Positions 17,690 through 26,639 are shown, numbered from the stretch's first letter. The stretch: 64,000 nucleotides of DNA from an uncultured Desulfobacterales bacterium (GCA_947259495.1 CAMYLV010000030.1:1-64000); one strand, 5' to 3'. A program made the numbers and translations. Notes: a model not told the origin generated them from the sequence alone.

Positions 17690-19456
17690 ATGCCGCAAAA
17701 CTTTACCAATAGCCGACTCGCGAATATGGGTGCCAAAGCAATCAGGGAAACCTATGAAAGCTACCGGACCCAGTTCGATGCGGTCACAGCACGTGCCAAA
17801 TTAAGGTTTAAGACACGTGATTGGCAGGGCATGAGGGCCGATGCAGCCGCAAGACTAGACATATATAAAAAGGAAGTCGATATAATTGAGACGGCCATTC
17901 GTCATTTGTTGGGTGATCGCGTTGAGGACAAACAGGTCTGGGCAAACTTAAGGTCAGCATTCGCCGGTCTTGTGAACCAGCGCAATGATCGGGAGCTGGC
18001 CGAAACATTTTATAATTCAGTCACCCGGCGCATATTTGCCACTGTTGGTGTCGATTCGCAAATTGAATTTGTCGACACCGATTCTGGCACCTCCCCCGCT
18101 CCGGCAAAATTTGAAGCCCACCGGTCATATAAAGGCGCAAGATCTGTAGCTCGCCTGATTCGCAAAATCCTGTCCGCTTATCCGTTGGCCACCGGATTTC
18201 AGAACCTCAAGTTAGATGCCGGAAGGGTGGCCGAAAAAATTGAAGTGCACCTGCATAAAATGGGATTACCGGCTGAGATCGATCGCATTGAAATGGCCAC
18301 TAATGTTTTTTTTCGCGGGATGGGTGCCTATCTAATGGGTCGCTTTTTCTGTGGTCATAATCTCATCCCGCTTGCAATTGCTTTGCTGAATTCATCTGAA
18401 GGCATCGTTGTGGATGCTGTCCTTTTGCAAGAGGATGATATCAGCATTTTATTCAGCTTCACACGTTCCTATTTTCATGTTGCATCTGCAAAACCTTCTG
18501 ATTTGATTCGCTTCCTTAAAACCATCTTACCTCACAAGCGCATTGCTGAACTGTATACTGCGATCGGCTTTAACAAACACGGCAAAACCATACTCTACCG
18601 GGAACTACTGGGCCACCTATCGGAGTGCAGTGATGAACGCTTCGAAATCTCTCGCGGAGAGAGCGGCCTGGTTATGATCGTCTTTAACATGCCCAATGAT
18701 GACTTGGTATTCAAGCTAATCAGGGACCGCTTCGGTACACCGAAAAAAATCACGCGGCCGCAAGTTATGGAAAAATATAAGCTGGTTTTCAACCATGACC
18801 GGGCCGGTCGGTTGATAGATGCGCAGGCTTTCGAACATTTAAAATTTGATGGTTGTTTTTTTTCACCGAACTTGCTCACGCAACTGCAATCCGAAGCTGC
18901 TCAAACGGTGAAAATAAAAGAGGATCATGTGATATTAACCCATACCTATGTGGAACGCCGTGTGACGCCTTTTGATATTCACCTGCAGGAGGCAGACCCT
19001 GCTGCGGCACGCAGAGCTGTTATTGACTTTGGCGCTGCGATTAAAGATCTGGCTGTCAGCAATATTTTCCCCGGCGATATTCTGTTAAAAAATTTTGGCG
19101 TTACCCGTCACGGCCGTGTTGTTTTCTATGACTATGATGAACTGTGTCTGCTGACGGCCTGCAATTTTCGAAAAATCCCGGAATCCTCCTGCTATGATGA
19201 TGAACTTGCATCCGAGCCATGGTATTTCGTTAATGAAAATGATGTTTTCCCGCAAGAATTTAAAAGATTTCTGGGACTACCCGATCATTTACTGGAAATT
19301 TTTTTAGAACACCATTCCGATCTGCTGGATGTCGGTTTCTGGCATAAAGCCCAGGAGGCGATCAGAGCCGGTGAACTGCCCCATATATTTCCCTACGCGC
19401 AAAACCGGCGGCTAAAACAGCAGTGGGACATTGACTTCAACTCAAATTGGCCTTAA
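17690..19456 (+). CDS. aceK: Isocitrate dehydrogenase kinase/phosphatase
   Basis: AceK phosphorylates and dephosphorylates isocitrate dehydrogenase, sending isocitrate into the glyoxylate shunt when the dehydrogenase is off. The 588-residue protein has the N-terminal regulatory half and the kinase-like C-terminal half with 'GLVMIVFNMP' and 'VFKLIRDRFG' (ATP-binding lysine), then 'GDILLKNFGVTRHGRVVFYDYDEL', here read as the catalytic 'LLKNFG' and metal-binding 'DYDEL' (quoted in parts). Length matches the enterobacterial enzyme. It precedes aceB and aceA on the same strand, the reverse of the E. coli aceBAK order. No clear ribosome site precedes the ATG; an internal ATG at 17726 is possible. 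The target dehydrogenase gene is not in this window. Confidence 0.93.
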   Translation: MPQNFTNSRLANMGAKAIRETYESYRTQFDAVTARAKLRFKTRDWQGMRADAAARLDIYKKEVDIIETAIRHLLGDRVEDKQVWANLRSAFAGLVNQRNDRELAETFYNSVTRRIFATVGVDSQIEFVDTDSGTSPAPAKFEAHRSYKGARSVARLIRKILSAYPLATGFQNLKLDAGRVAEKIEVHLHKMGLPAEIDRIEMATNVFFRGMGAYLMGRFFCGHNLIPLAIALLNSSEGIVVDAVLLQEDDISILFSFTRSYFHVASAKPSDLIRFLKTILPHKRIAELYTAIGFNKHGKTILYRELLGHLSECSDERFEISRGESGLVMIVFNMPNDDLVFKLIRDRFGTPKKITRPQVMEKYKLVFNHDRAGRLIDAQAFEHLKFDGCFFSPNLLTQLQSEAAQTVKIKEDHVILTHTYVERRVTPFDIHLQEADPAAARRAVIDFGAAIKDLAVSNIFPGDILLKNFGVTRHGRVVFYDYDELCLLTACNFRKIPESSCYDDELASEPWYFVNENDVFPQEFKRFLGLPDHLLEIFLEHHSDLLDVGFWHKAQEAIRAGELPHIFPYAQNRRLKQQWDIDFNSNWP

Positions 19457-19468
19457 GATTTTTGAAAG

Positions 19469-19506
19469 TCATTACGTCGGAACGTTATTATGGAAAGCGG
19501 TGAAAC
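19469..19506 (+). repeat. Partial copy of the modular repeat (shared module only), upstream of aceB
   Basis: The sequence at 19477-19506 matches the end of the elements at 34726-34827 and 55258-55363: core GGAACNTTATTATGGAAA followed by GCGGT. Only the shared module is present; neither the hairpin module nor the AT-rich module follows. It ends about 18 bp before the aceB ribosome site and could lie in the aceB leader. Confidence 0.65.
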
Positions 19507-19540
19507 ACCCAGATGACGCTGAAAAGGAGGGATATTGACC

Positions 19541-21139
19541 ATGAGCGGCCCACTTAAAGTTGACAATATTGAAATTCTTGGACCCGTTAGCGAAGCGTTT
19601 TCTCAAATCTTGACACCCGGCGCACTTAAATTCTTAGGTGCTCTGGCACGCGAATTCGAACCTCAGCGCAAATCACTGCTGCAACACCGTCAAGAGGTCC
19701 AGGCTGAGATCGATGGCGGAAAGTTACCCGATTTTTTGCCGGAAACCCGGTCGATTCGTGAAAGCGATTGGAAAGCTGCGTCGATTCCGGATGATTTAAA
19801 GGATCGGCGGGTGGAAATCACAGGACCGGTGGACCGCAAAATGATCATCAATGCGTTGAATTCCGGTGCCAGTACGTACATGGCTGATTTCGAGGACTCG
19901 CACTCGCCGACGTGGAAGGGAACGCTTGAGGGGCAAATAAATCTTCGCGATGCAGTCAACGATACGATTTCTTATATTAATCCGCAAGGCAAGGCCTACG
20001 AACTGAATCAGGATGTCGCCACCCTCATCGTCAGACCGCGTGGCTGGCACCTGGTCGAAAAACATGTCACAGTTGATAGCGAGCCGATCTCCGCCAGTAT
20101 ATTTGATTTCGGTCTTTATTTTTACCACAATGCCAAGGCCTTGCTGGCTAAAGGGTCCGGACCCTATTTTTATCTTCCTAAAATAGAAAGTCATCTGGAA
20201 GCCCGCTTGTGGAATGATATCTTCGTTCGAGCGCAGGAGATGATCGGCATTCCCAACGGAACCATCAAAGCCACCGTATTGATCGAAACCATTTTGGCGG
20301 CATTCGAAGTTGATGAAATTATCTACGAACTTAAAGAGCACATGGCCGGTTTGAATTGCGGCCGCTGGGATTATATCTTCAGCTTTATCAAGCGTTTTAA
20401 AAACGTGCCGGGTTATATCTTTCCCGACCGCGCTCAAATTACCATGACCCGTCATTGCATGCACGCGTACTCACTTCTGGTCATTCAAACCTGTCATCGG
20501 CGCGGGACCCATGCGCTCGGCGGCATGGCGGCCCAGATTCCCATAAAAAATGATCCTGAAGCCAATGCTGCCGCACTGAAAAAGGTGAAAGAAGACAAGG
20601 TTCGGGAAGCAAGAGACGGTCATGACGGCACCTGGGTGGCCCACCCGGGCTTGATGCAGATCGCCAAAGAAGAATTCGACAAGGTCATGCCGCAGCCCCA
20701 TCAGATCGATAAATTGCGTCAAGACGTCACCATAACAACCTCTGATCTGCTGAAGGTGCCTGAAGGTACCATTACCGAAGAAGGGCTGCGCACCAACATC
20801 GATGTCGGAATTCAATACATGGCCAACTGGCTCAGCGGCCTCGGCTGCGTTCCCATATACAACCTGATGGAAGACGCCGCTACCGCCGAAATCTCCCGAA
20901 CCCAGGTATGGCAATGGATTCATCATCCCGAGGGTGTTCTGTCGGACGGCCGCAAAGTGACCCTCGAACTTTTCCGGGAAATCATGGATGAGGAATTGCA
21001 AAAAATCAAAAAAACGATTGGCGAGGAACGTTTCGCCATAGGCAATTATGCGTTGGCCTCCCGGCTTTTCGACGACATTATTGCCAATGAAGAGCTGGAA
21101 GAGTTTTTAACGCTGCGCGCCTATGAGTATCTAGATTAA
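19541..21139 (+). CDS. aceB: Malate synthase A
   Basis: The enzyme condenses glyoxylate with acetyl-CoA to give malate, the second glyoxylate-shunt step. The protein is 532 residues, matching the short isoform A. Signatures include '[14 protein letters not shown]', '[16 protein letters not shown]', '[11 protein letters not shown]' and the C-terminal '[16 protein letters not shown]' containing the catalytic Asp. The ATG at 19541 lies ten bases after a strong AAGGAGG site; an in-frame TTG at 19535 is closer (four bases) and cannot be excluded. It lies between aceK and aceA on the plus strand and is preceded by a partial repeat element. Confidence 0.95.
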   Translation: MSGPLKVDNIEILGPVSEAFSQILTPGALKFLGALAREFEPQRKSLLQHRQEVQAEIDGGKLPDFLPETRSIRESDWKAASIPDDLKDRRVEITGPVDRKMIINALNSGASTYMADFEDSHSPTWKGTLEGQINLRDAVNDTISYINPQGKAYELNQDVATLIVRPRGWHLVEKHVTVDSEPISASIFDFGLYFYHNAKALLAKGSGPYFYLPKIESHLEARLWNDIFVRAQEMIGIPNGTIKATVLIETILAAFEVDEIIYELKEHMAGLNCGRWDYIFSFIKRFKNVPGYIFPDRAQITMTRHCMHAYSLLVIQTCHRRGTHALGGMAAQIPIKNDPEANAAALKKVKEDKVREARDGHDGTWVAHPGLMQIAKEEFDKVMPQPHQIDKLRQDVTITTSDLLKVPEGTITEEGLRTNIDVGIQYMANWLSGLGCVPIYNLMEDAATAEISRTQVWQWIHHPEGVLSDGRKVTLELFREIMDEELQKIKKTIGEERFAIGNYALASRLFDDIIANEELEEFLTLRAYEYLD

Positions 21140-21146
21140 TCATTGA

Positions 21147-21222
21147 CCTGAATTATGCATGAAAATAGATGAGAATATTTTACTTAATATGTAAATCGGA
21201 ATATTAATATGGAAAACAGTAC
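21147..21222 (-). repeat. Full AT-rich form of the modular repeat, between aceB and aceA
   Basis: On the minus strand this reads module 1 (TTTCCATATTAATATTCCGA) followed by TTTACATATTAAGTAAAA, TATTCTCAT, ATTTTCATGCA and ATTCAGG. It is nearly identical over about 60 bases to 25215-25277. It fills most of the 101-bp aceB-aceA gap and ends just before the aceA ribosome site, as the copy before aceB does. Confidence 0.75.
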
Positions 21223-21240
21223 AACGAAAGGGTGAAAAAC

Positions 21241-22581
21241 ATGCCAAAAACGATCGAAGAAAAGGCCATTGAACTCTGTAAAAGACTCTCCTGCCATGAA
21301 ATTGATGTGGATGATGCCGAAACCATGCGAAACGAATGGGAAACCGACCCCCGTTGGAAAGGTATCACCCGGCCGTACACGCCTGAAGAAGTGCTGAAAC
21401 TGCGCGGGACCCTGAAAATTGAATACACCTTTGCAAAAGCCGGTGCCAAGCGCTTTTGGTATTTACTTCAGACCGAAGATTACATCCCTGCTTTAGGCGC
21501 TTTAACCGGTAATCAGGCCGTTCAACAGGTGGAAGCAGGCCTTAAGGCCATTTACCTCAGTGGCTGGCAAGTCGCTGCAGACGCAAATCTGGCCGGTGAA
21601 ATGTACCCCGACCAGAGTCTTTACCCGGCCAACAGCGTCCCTGAAGTCGTCCGGCGAATTAATAATGCCCTGCGTCGCGCTGACCAGATTCAGGTGCTGG
21701 ATGCGCGCAAACGCGGCCCCTATTGGTTTGCACCCATAATTGCCGACGGTGAAGCCGGCTTCGGCGGACCTCTGAATGCATTTGAACTAATGAAACAAAT
21801 GATAAATGCCGGTGCAGCCGGTGTTCACTTTGAGGACCAGCTGGCTTCGGCTAAAAAATGCGGCCATTTGGGCGGTAAGGTTCTGGTGCCCACTCAGGAA
21901 TTCATCACGAAACTGGTCGCTGCCCGCCTGGCGGCCGATGTCTGCGGTGTTCCGACCATTTTAATCGCCCGCACCGATGCCGATGCCGCCCGTCTGCTTA
22001 CCAGTGACATCGATGAGCGCGACCGGGCCTTTATCATGGATGATAACCGCACCTCCGAGGGTTTCTATCCCATCAAAAATGGTGTTGATGCAGCAATTGC
22101 CCGCGGTCGGGCCTACGCCCCTTATGCCGATATGGTGTGGTGTGAGACGTCACGACCCGATCTTGAAGAAGCCAAACGATTTGCTGAAGGCATTAAGGCC
22201 GACTATCCGGACAAATTCCTGGCCTACAACTGCTCGCCTTCTTTTAACTGGAAAGGCAACCTAAGCGACAGCCAAATCGCCTCATTTCAAAGGGAGCTGG
22301 CTGCGATGGGATATCGGTTTCAGTTTGTCACGCTGGCCGGTTTTCACGCTCTTAACCTGGGCATGTTCGAACTGGCGCACAGCTATCAAAACGATGGTAT
22401 GTTGGCCTACTCCAGATTCCAGCAAGAAGAGTTCGCCCATGGCAAAGAGGATGGCTACATGGCCATTACCCATCAAAAGTTTGTTGGGACCGGTTATTAT
22501 GACCGTGTGATGAACTGTATTACCGAAGGCGAGAGTTCCGTGGAAGCACTGGAAGAGTCCACGGAAAAAGCCCAATTTTGA
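21241..22581 (+). CDS. aceA: Isocitrate lyase
   Basis: The enzyme splits isocitrate into glyoxylate and succinate, the first step of the glyoxylate shunt. The 446-residue protein carries the catalytic '[13 protein letters not shown]' motif (Cys nucleophile/base) near residue 210, the metal-binding 'ADGEAGFGG' loop, '[12 protein letters not shown]' and '[10 protein letters not shown]'. These are canonical, so it is not a methylisocitrate lyase (PrpB). The ATG at 21241 is chosen with AAAGGG eight bases upstream; an in-frame GTG at 21232 overlaps that site. It is the last gene of the aceK-aceB-aceA unit and is followed by a GC-rich hairpin. Confidence 0.96.
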   Translation: MPKTIEEKAIELCKRLSCHEIDVDDAETMRNEWETDPRWKGITRPYTPEEVLKLRGTLKIEYTFAKAGAKRFWYLLQTEDYIPALGALTGNQAVQQVEAGLKAIYLSGWQVAADANLAGEMYPDQSLYPANSVPEVVRRINNALRRADQIQVLDARKRGPYWFAPIIADGEAGFGGPLNAFELMKQMINAGAAGVHFEDQLASAKKCGHLGGKVLVPTQEFITKLVAARLAADVCGVPTILIARTDADAARLLTSDIDERDRAFIMDDNRTSEGFYPIKNGVDAAIARGRAYAPYADMVWCETSRPDLEEAKRFAEGIKADYPDKFLAYNCSPSFNWKGNLSDSQIASFQRELAAMGYRFQFVTLAGFHALNLGMFELAHSYQNDGMLAYSRFQQEEFAHGKEDGYMAITHQKFVGTGYYDRVMNCITEGESSVEALEESTEKAQF

Positions 22582-22621
22582 TTTAACGGTTCAATGGATA
22601 TGAACTGATAGGCCTGTGATA

Positions 22622-22651
22622 CAGGGGGAGGACCGCACGTCCTCTCCCCTG
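22622..22651 (+). terminator. GC-rich hairpin after aceA
   Basis: CAGGGGGAGGAC and GTCCTCTCCCCTG form a stem with a five-base loop 41 bp past the aceA stop. The following sequence is T-rich only later (TTTTG at 22660), so termination strength is uncertain. It may serve both aceA and the convergent OmpA-family gene. Confidence 0.55.
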
Positions 22652-22666
22652 ATTGATAATTTTGAT

Positions 22667-23758
22667 CTAATTTAAGCCACCCACTGCAATTTCAACCCGC
22701 CGGTTTTGGGCACGGCCTTGTTCGGTATTGTTGCTCGCAATCGGATTGGCTTTGCCGTAGTAATTCACTACGATGCGTTCCTGATTAATGTTGTGCTTGG
22801 TCATGAGATACTTTGCGGCACTATCGGCTCTGCGTTTGGATAAGCCCAAATTATATTCCGCGCTTCCGATACCGTCGGTGTATCCGACCAACATGACATA
22901 GGCATTCGGGTTGTTCTGCAAAAATGTTCCGACCTCATCCAGTTCACTTTGAAACTCCGGACGGATATCGGATCTGTTGAAAGCAAAAAGACCATTCTGC
23001 GCTCTGAGGCCGGCAATTCTTGCCTCGGTGGTCGTTTCCACAACCGCAGATGCCTTGACCGTGTACAACGCTCCGGTCATATATCCCGGGTTGTTGACAA
23101 ATGCCTCAATTGGTATAACCCGCGAACAGGCGTTGGCCTTTGCCATATCGCCCAATCGCTTTTCGGACTGCCAGGTCGTCGCACTGCTGATCATATAGAA
23201 ACAGACGTCGTGCTGTTGTGCGAGTTCCTGGGTATAATCCTCCGGCAGTTTGACATCCGTCAATTTGTCGAAAGAACCGTCGCTGAAAATAAACACGGCG
23301 GTTTTACCGGACAGCTTTTCCAATACCGGCCCGATTTCACGAATTCCTTCCGGTAAAGGTGTTCGTCCCTTGGGCTCTGCCGGCAGGCTGTCAATGGCCG
23401 CGGCAAACTTTGCAGGATCATAGGGCCCCATGGGGTAGACCTCTTGAAATGGGGTGTAGAGGTATAAACCGGCATTGTAGCCCAGATCCGGCAGCACTTT
23501 TTGCCGCTCTCCGAGGATTTTTCGGACGACATCGTATTTGGTTTCTTTAGTGCCTTTGTTAATAAATTCCTTCATCGAACCGGAAGAATCGAATAGAATG
23601 ATAAAGTTGTCCGCGGTTCTTATGAAGTCTTCTTTCTGAATTACTTTTTCAACGATATCTTTTTCGGTGATAATCTCTGCGGCTGGAAGCGTACTGGCAA
23701 AAAATCCGAGCAGCATGATCCCGAAGACCATTGGAAAAACAGTTGATTTAAAGTGCAT
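22667..23758 (-). CDS. VWA-domain protein with C-terminal OmpA peptidoglycan-binding domain
   Basis: A signal peptide (residues 1-27, cut near 'TLPAA') leads into a von Willebrand A domain with the metal-ion-dependent adhesion motif D57-S-S-G-S61, matching 'TPLPEG' and 'FIFSDGSFD' further metal loops. The last 110 residues form an OmpA-like domain ('FNRSDIRPEF', 'LVGYTDGIGSAEYNLGLSKRRA', 'YYGKANPIASN') that normally binds peptidoglycan. The protein should be periplasmic or outer-membrane associated. A GGAGG ribosome site is seven to eight bases upstream of the ATG. It stands alone and converges on aceA. Fusions of VWA and OmpA are found in many Gram-negative genomes but have no single known role. 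Confidence 0.88.
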   Translation of the reverse strand: MHFKSTVFPMVFGIMLLGFFASTLPAAEIITEKDIVEKVIQKEDFIRTADNFIILFDSSGSMKEFINKGTKETKYDVVRKILGERQKVLPDLGYNAGLYLYTPFQEVYPMGPYDPAKFAAAIDSLPAEPKGRTPLPEGIREIGPVLEKLSGKTAVFIFSDGSFDKLTDVKLPEDYTQELAQQHDVCFYMISSATTWQSEKRLGDMAKANACSRVIPIEAFVNNPGYMTGALYTVKASAVVETTTEARIAGLRAQNGLFAFNRSDIRPEFQSELDEVGTFLQNNPNAYVMLVGYTDGIGSAEYNLGLSKRRADSAAKYLMTKHNINQERIVVNYYGKANPIASNNTEQGRAQNRRVEIAVGGLN

Positions 23759-24181
23759 GGTGACACCTCCTTTTTAGGTTTCAATAACAGGGCAAGCATT
23801 AATTTGAAGTTAGAATTTCGAATTTAGAAACTCACGCAAGGAAATGCTTTAGCGAAGTTCATTCGAAAAAAAGTTTTTCGTTTGTTTTTTCAAATTGTCG
23901 AGGAACTAAAATAGCACAAAGAAAAACTATAATTAATAGTAATGCCTAGTATCGGTTTTGTCTACCGCTTCTCTAAAAAAACTTAGACGCAAGCATTATC
24001 CCATTATTTTAAAAACTTAAGGACGAAAGCGGAGAGATTAACAGACATTTAGATTTATGTCTTTTATACTTCTTTTTGGATAGAAAGAAATGTTTGCTTC
24101 GAGGTAAAAGGAGTATGGCGCACAGCGAACCATTTTTTCATAATGACACCCCCTTAAACTTGACCCGTTGGGCAGAAGAAA
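23759..24181. other. 423-bp gap, probable promoter region for the VWA-OmpA gene
   Basis: The ribosome site of the VWA-OmpA gene is at its left end. The rest is AT-rich with a short CGAAAAA...TTTTTCG inverted repeat at about 23863-23880. No gene, tRNA or recognisable repeat was found. A 26-codon open frame at 24115-24195 was considered and set aside. Confidence 0.5.
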
Positions 24182-24991
24182 TTATTTATGTGTGAACTCT
24201 GTATTAATTTCATCGAATCCCGGGCGCACAAATTTGCGGGCTTCCGGAAATATTTTCTCCACCCGCTTGCGCAGCCGCTCAAGGTGCACGATAATGGCCA
24301 TAATTTGATCCTGGTGAGAAGGAAAAAAGCGGTGCATATGCCCCCAGGCGGCCATGGAACGGTCGATGGCAATCAGTGCCACTTTGGCAGAGCCGTCTGA
24401 ATCCTTTGGAAACTCGTCTAATAAATCCTCAGAATTACCCACCGTGCCCCGCACGGCTCGCATCAGTTTGACGTAGATGAAATGGTGGTACCAGTATATG
24501 ATTTCGACCATCTCATCCAGGGTGGGCGGCCCATCCAGATCATCACTTTTTTGCAGTTCGGCGGCATTCTGCACGTGCTCTTCGTCGACAATCCGTAGCG
24601 AGGGAATATATTCCGATTCAAAAAATTCATCCACCATTTGATAGTATTTTTTGGCGGCCCGGCAGCATTCATGATTGTTAGCGATTTTGTCTTTGACAGC
24701 TTCGTTCCGAGATGATTCTTCAAAATCGATGGCATCAAGGTCGATGCCCAGCTCTTCGGCGGTTTCCTCCAGCATTTCCCGTGTTGCTTTAAAAATATCA
24801 GAAATGCTTTGCCAAAACTTCTCATTGGTTATATCACTGACTTCAGGATCGTCTGAATACTCCCGGGTCATGGCGAAGTTCATGCAGCGCGCGCTAAATG
24901 GGCAGCGCTCACACCACCGATCACAATAATTGTAAATTCCGGATATAAAATTTTTGTTTTCAGCCAGCTTCTTGATGTCTTCCTTATTCAT
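24182..24991 (-). CDS. Hypothetical protein with N-terminal Cys motif (C-x3-C-x2-C-x5-C)
   Basis: I do not recognise this 269-residue protein. The N-terminus contains 'YCDRWCERCPFSARC' (Cys23, Cys27, Cys30, Cys36), spaced like a metal or Fe-S site. A Cys-Cys pair follows at about residue 109. The rest is predicted mostly helical and acidic, with tryptophan- and histidine-rich segments ('YWYHHFIYVK', 'WGHMHRFFPSHQD'). There is no signal peptide or membrane span, so it is probably cytoplasmic. It is a single-gene unit on the minus strand, between a gap and a repeat-rich region. Its length and clean codon phase argue that it is a real gene. No function is proposed. Confidence 0.7.
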   Translation of the reverse strand: MNKEDIKKLAENKNFISGIYNYCDRWCERCPFSARCMNFAMTREYSDDPEVSDITNEKFWQSISDIFKATREMLEETAEELGIDLDAIDFEESSRNEAVKDKIANNHECCRAAKKYYQMVDEFFESEYIPSLRIVDEEHVQNAAELQKSDDLDGPPTLDEMVEIIYWYHHFIYVKLMRAVRGTVGNSEDLLDEFPKDSDGSAKVALIAIDRSMAAWGHMHRFFPSHQDQIMAIIVHLERLRKRVEKIFPEARKFVRPGFDEINTEFTHK

Positions 24992-25022
24992 GAATACGAT
25001 CCTTACTGAATATGTGCCTTTT

Positions 25023-25067
25023 TATGCCGCTTTCCACATTAATTTTCATGCAAGATTCAGGTTATAC
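25023..25067 (+). repeat. Hybrid copy of the modular repeat
   Basis: CCGCTTTCCA, the start of the shared module, is joined directly to CATTAATTTTCATGCAAG and ATTCAGGTTATAC, the end of the AT-rich form. The middle part is missing. The last 30 bases repeat exactly at 25248-25277, in the same direction. Confidence 0.7.
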
Positions 25068-25077
25068 CTGGATTTTG

Positions 25078-25180
25078 CACGAGTTGGAGGCTTTCATATG
25101 CAAGGCACTTAAGGGCGAAGCTATAGTATACTATGCTTCGCCCTTAATAACGCAGCAGATGGAAGGCTCCAGCTCGCCCA
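25078..25180. repeat. Nested palindrome with a near-perfect 39-base core
   Basis: The core at 25109-25147 pairs TTAAGGGCGAAG with CTTCGCCCTTAA around an ATAGTATACTAT centre. Outer arms GAGTTGGAGGCTT and AAGGCTCCAGCTC extend the structure to about 100 bases. It lies between the two direct copies of the AT-rich repeat. There is no coding capacity. Confidence 0.8.
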
Positions 25181-25214
25181 TAGGGTGAGATTAGATGAGA
25201 AATAAAAAAGATTA

Positions 25215-25277
25215 TTATCCGATTTACACAATAAGTAAAATATTCTCATTAATTTTCATGCAAGATTCAGGTTATAC
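25215..25277 (+). repeat. AT-rich form of the modular repeat upstream of the universal stress protein gene
   Basis: The sequence runs from TCCGATTTACA through AAGTAAAATATTCTCATT to TTTCATGCAAGATTCAGG and TTATAC. It matches the inverted copy at 21147-21222 over about 60 bases. It lies about 60 bp upstream of the usp start, so it may be in the promoter or leader. The remaining 24992-25339 gap holds only this and the two preceding repeats. Confidence 0.75.
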
Positions 25278-25339
25278 TTGGCACCTCCGATCCAAATCGT
25301 CAATTGGAAATTCTATAAGCGGTATAAAGGACGCCAGTC

Positions 25340-25816
25340 ATGATTACAATTCAAAATATCCTGGTTCCAGTTGATTTTACAGAAGCCGCAGTGTATGCCA
25401 CCCGCTATGCCGCCGCTCTGGCTCAGGCCCAACAGGCCAAGCTCTATGTGCTGCATGTCAAAGCGCCCTTTCCGGTCCACGGGCGGATTGCGGCCGGATC
25501 ATTGGAGGATGTCCAGAAACGGCGGATTAAAAAAGAACAGGCCGAGCTTCCTGAATTGATTCCAGCGAGCGTTAAAGATTCGATCGTCGTAGAAGAAATT
25601 CAGGTTATCGGCATACCGATTGCGCGTGTCATTGTTGAAAAGGCCCGACAGCTAAAGGTGGATGTGATTGTGATGGCCGCTCAAGGACGTGAAGGCTGGA
25701 TACGCTTTTTTAAGGAAAATGTGATTCAACAGGTCATCCAGGATGCCCCCTGCTCGGTGTTTGCGGTTCGCTGCCCGCATAACGAAGCGGCAGCGGGGGA
25801 TAAAGCCCAACCCTAA
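25340..25816 (+). CDS. Universal stress protein (UspA family)
   Basis: The 158-residue protein has the UspA alpha/beta fold: N-terminal strand 'ILVPVDFTEAAVYATRYAAALA', 'KLYVLHVKAPFP', the 'IARVIVEKARQLKVDVIVMAAQG' region and a last strand 'PCSVFAVRC'. The usual ATP-binding loop (G-x2-G-x9-G-S/T) is only partly kept: 'GREGWIRFFKENVIQQV' has Glu-Asn at the Gly-Ser position, so it may not bind ATP. Such proteins act in cytoplasmic stress responses. It precedes a small kinase gene on the same strand by 82 bp; no stable operon link is evident. Confidence 0.9.
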   Translation: MITIQNILVPVDFTEAAVYATRYAAALAQAQQAKLYVLHVKAPFPVHGRIAAGSLEDVQKRRIKKEQAELPELIPASVKDSIVVEEIQVIGIPIARVIVEKARQLKVDVIVMAAQGREGWIRFFKENVIQQVIQDAPCSVFAVRCPHNEAAAGDKAQP

Positions 25817-25898
25817 ACAGCAGTCTATCTTTTGCGAGACTTAACGTTTATTATCACCCATCCCGCAATGTGATTTGATATGCCAAACCTATAAGCTC

Positions 25899-26537
25899 AT
25901 GAAATTTTCTCTGATTGCTATGTCCGGCTCGGGCAAATCCTACTGGTCGACAAAACTGGCCAATCGCGGTTTTAGGCATTTTGACTGTGACCGGATGATT
26001 GCTTCAAAATTTGGGCCCGTGTTAACACGCTCTGATGGGTCCGTTCTGTCGCTGGGAGAATGGATGGGCTTTCCGTATCAACTCGGCTACCAGAAGCGTG
26101 AAGCCCAATATCTGGAATATGAAAAAAAAGTGCTTCAGGAAATTTTTGCAGCCATCGAAAGCGACCCTGTCAACCCGGAATCAAAAATTGTTATCGATAC
26201 AACCGGTAGTGTCATTTACACCGGAAACGAATTTTTAGATAAGCTGCGCCGCTTCACAACGGTTGTTTATCTAAAAATCGCTTTCGAAATGAAGGACCAG
26301 ATGTTGCGGGCTTACCGGGCCGATCCCCGCCCGGTTTTGTGGCAGGGTAAATTTGTCCGGAAACCACAGGAAAAAATTGCGGATGCGCTGGCCCGCTGCT
26401 ACCCCGAACTGCTGGCTGAACGGGAGCGCCTGTATAAGCGCTATGCGCATGTCAGCATCCCGTATAGCCAATATCGAAAAAGGGGTTGGGGAGTGGCCGA
26501 TTTCCTGGATGCCATTGAGATGCGCCGGCGACGATAG
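25899..26537 (+). CDS. Small P-loop kinase, shikimate-kinase-like
   Basis: The protein has 212 residues and begins with a P-loop 'LIAMSGSGKSYWSTKLA' directly at the N-terminus, then 'FRHFDCDRMIASKFG' in the position of the shikimate-kinase acidic motif, 'IVIDTTGSVIYTG' and an Arg-rich lid 'RADPRPVLWQGKF'. The general plan is a nucleoside/shikimate-type kinase, but the substrate cannot be told and a true AroK is unlikely given the longer insert at 50-90. An in-frame TTG at 25875 is possible; ATG 25899 gives the normal P-loop position. There is no clear operon partner. Confidence 0.6.
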   Translation: MKFSLIAMSGSGKSYWSTKLANRGFRHFDCDRMIASKFGPVLTRSDGSVLSLGEWMGFPYQLGYQKREAQYLEYEKKVLQEIFAAIESDPVNPESKIVIDTTGSVIYTGNEFLDKLRRFTTVVYLKIAFEMKDQMLRAYRADPRPVLWQGKFVRKPQEKIADALARCYPELLAERERLYKRYAHVSIPYSQYRKRGWGVADFLDAIEMRRRR

Positions 26538-26610
26538 ACTCACACAAACCTTGCGCTCAACCGGTATCGTTTTACAGGCTCGAGCTCAGCCCTTTGCCAT
26601 CATCAATTGT

Positions 26611-26639
26611 TTGACAGCGACCCCAGATTTTGGCATGTT
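26611..26639 (+). promoter_or_regulatory. Possible sigma-70-like promoter before the DUF362 gene
   Basis: A perfect TTGACA (26611-26616) is followed after 17 bases by CATGTT, which matches the -10 consensus at only three of six positions. It lies 60 bp upstream of the DUF362 start. This is suggestive only. Confidence 0.25.

Noticed and set aside
19796-20464. 222-codon frame opposite aceB
   Set aside because: The aceB frame on the plus strand has all malate synthase signatures; the opposite frame is a codon-bias shadow.
24115-24195. Possible 26-codon gene with ATG near GAGG and GGAG
   Set aside because: The GGAG is only one base from the ATG and the GAGG is weakly placed; the frame overlaps the 3' end of the Cys-motif gene and encodes no known peptide.
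25038-25277. Direct repeats considered as att sites of an integrated element
   Set aside because: Only a palindrome lies between them; there is no integrase or cargo gene.
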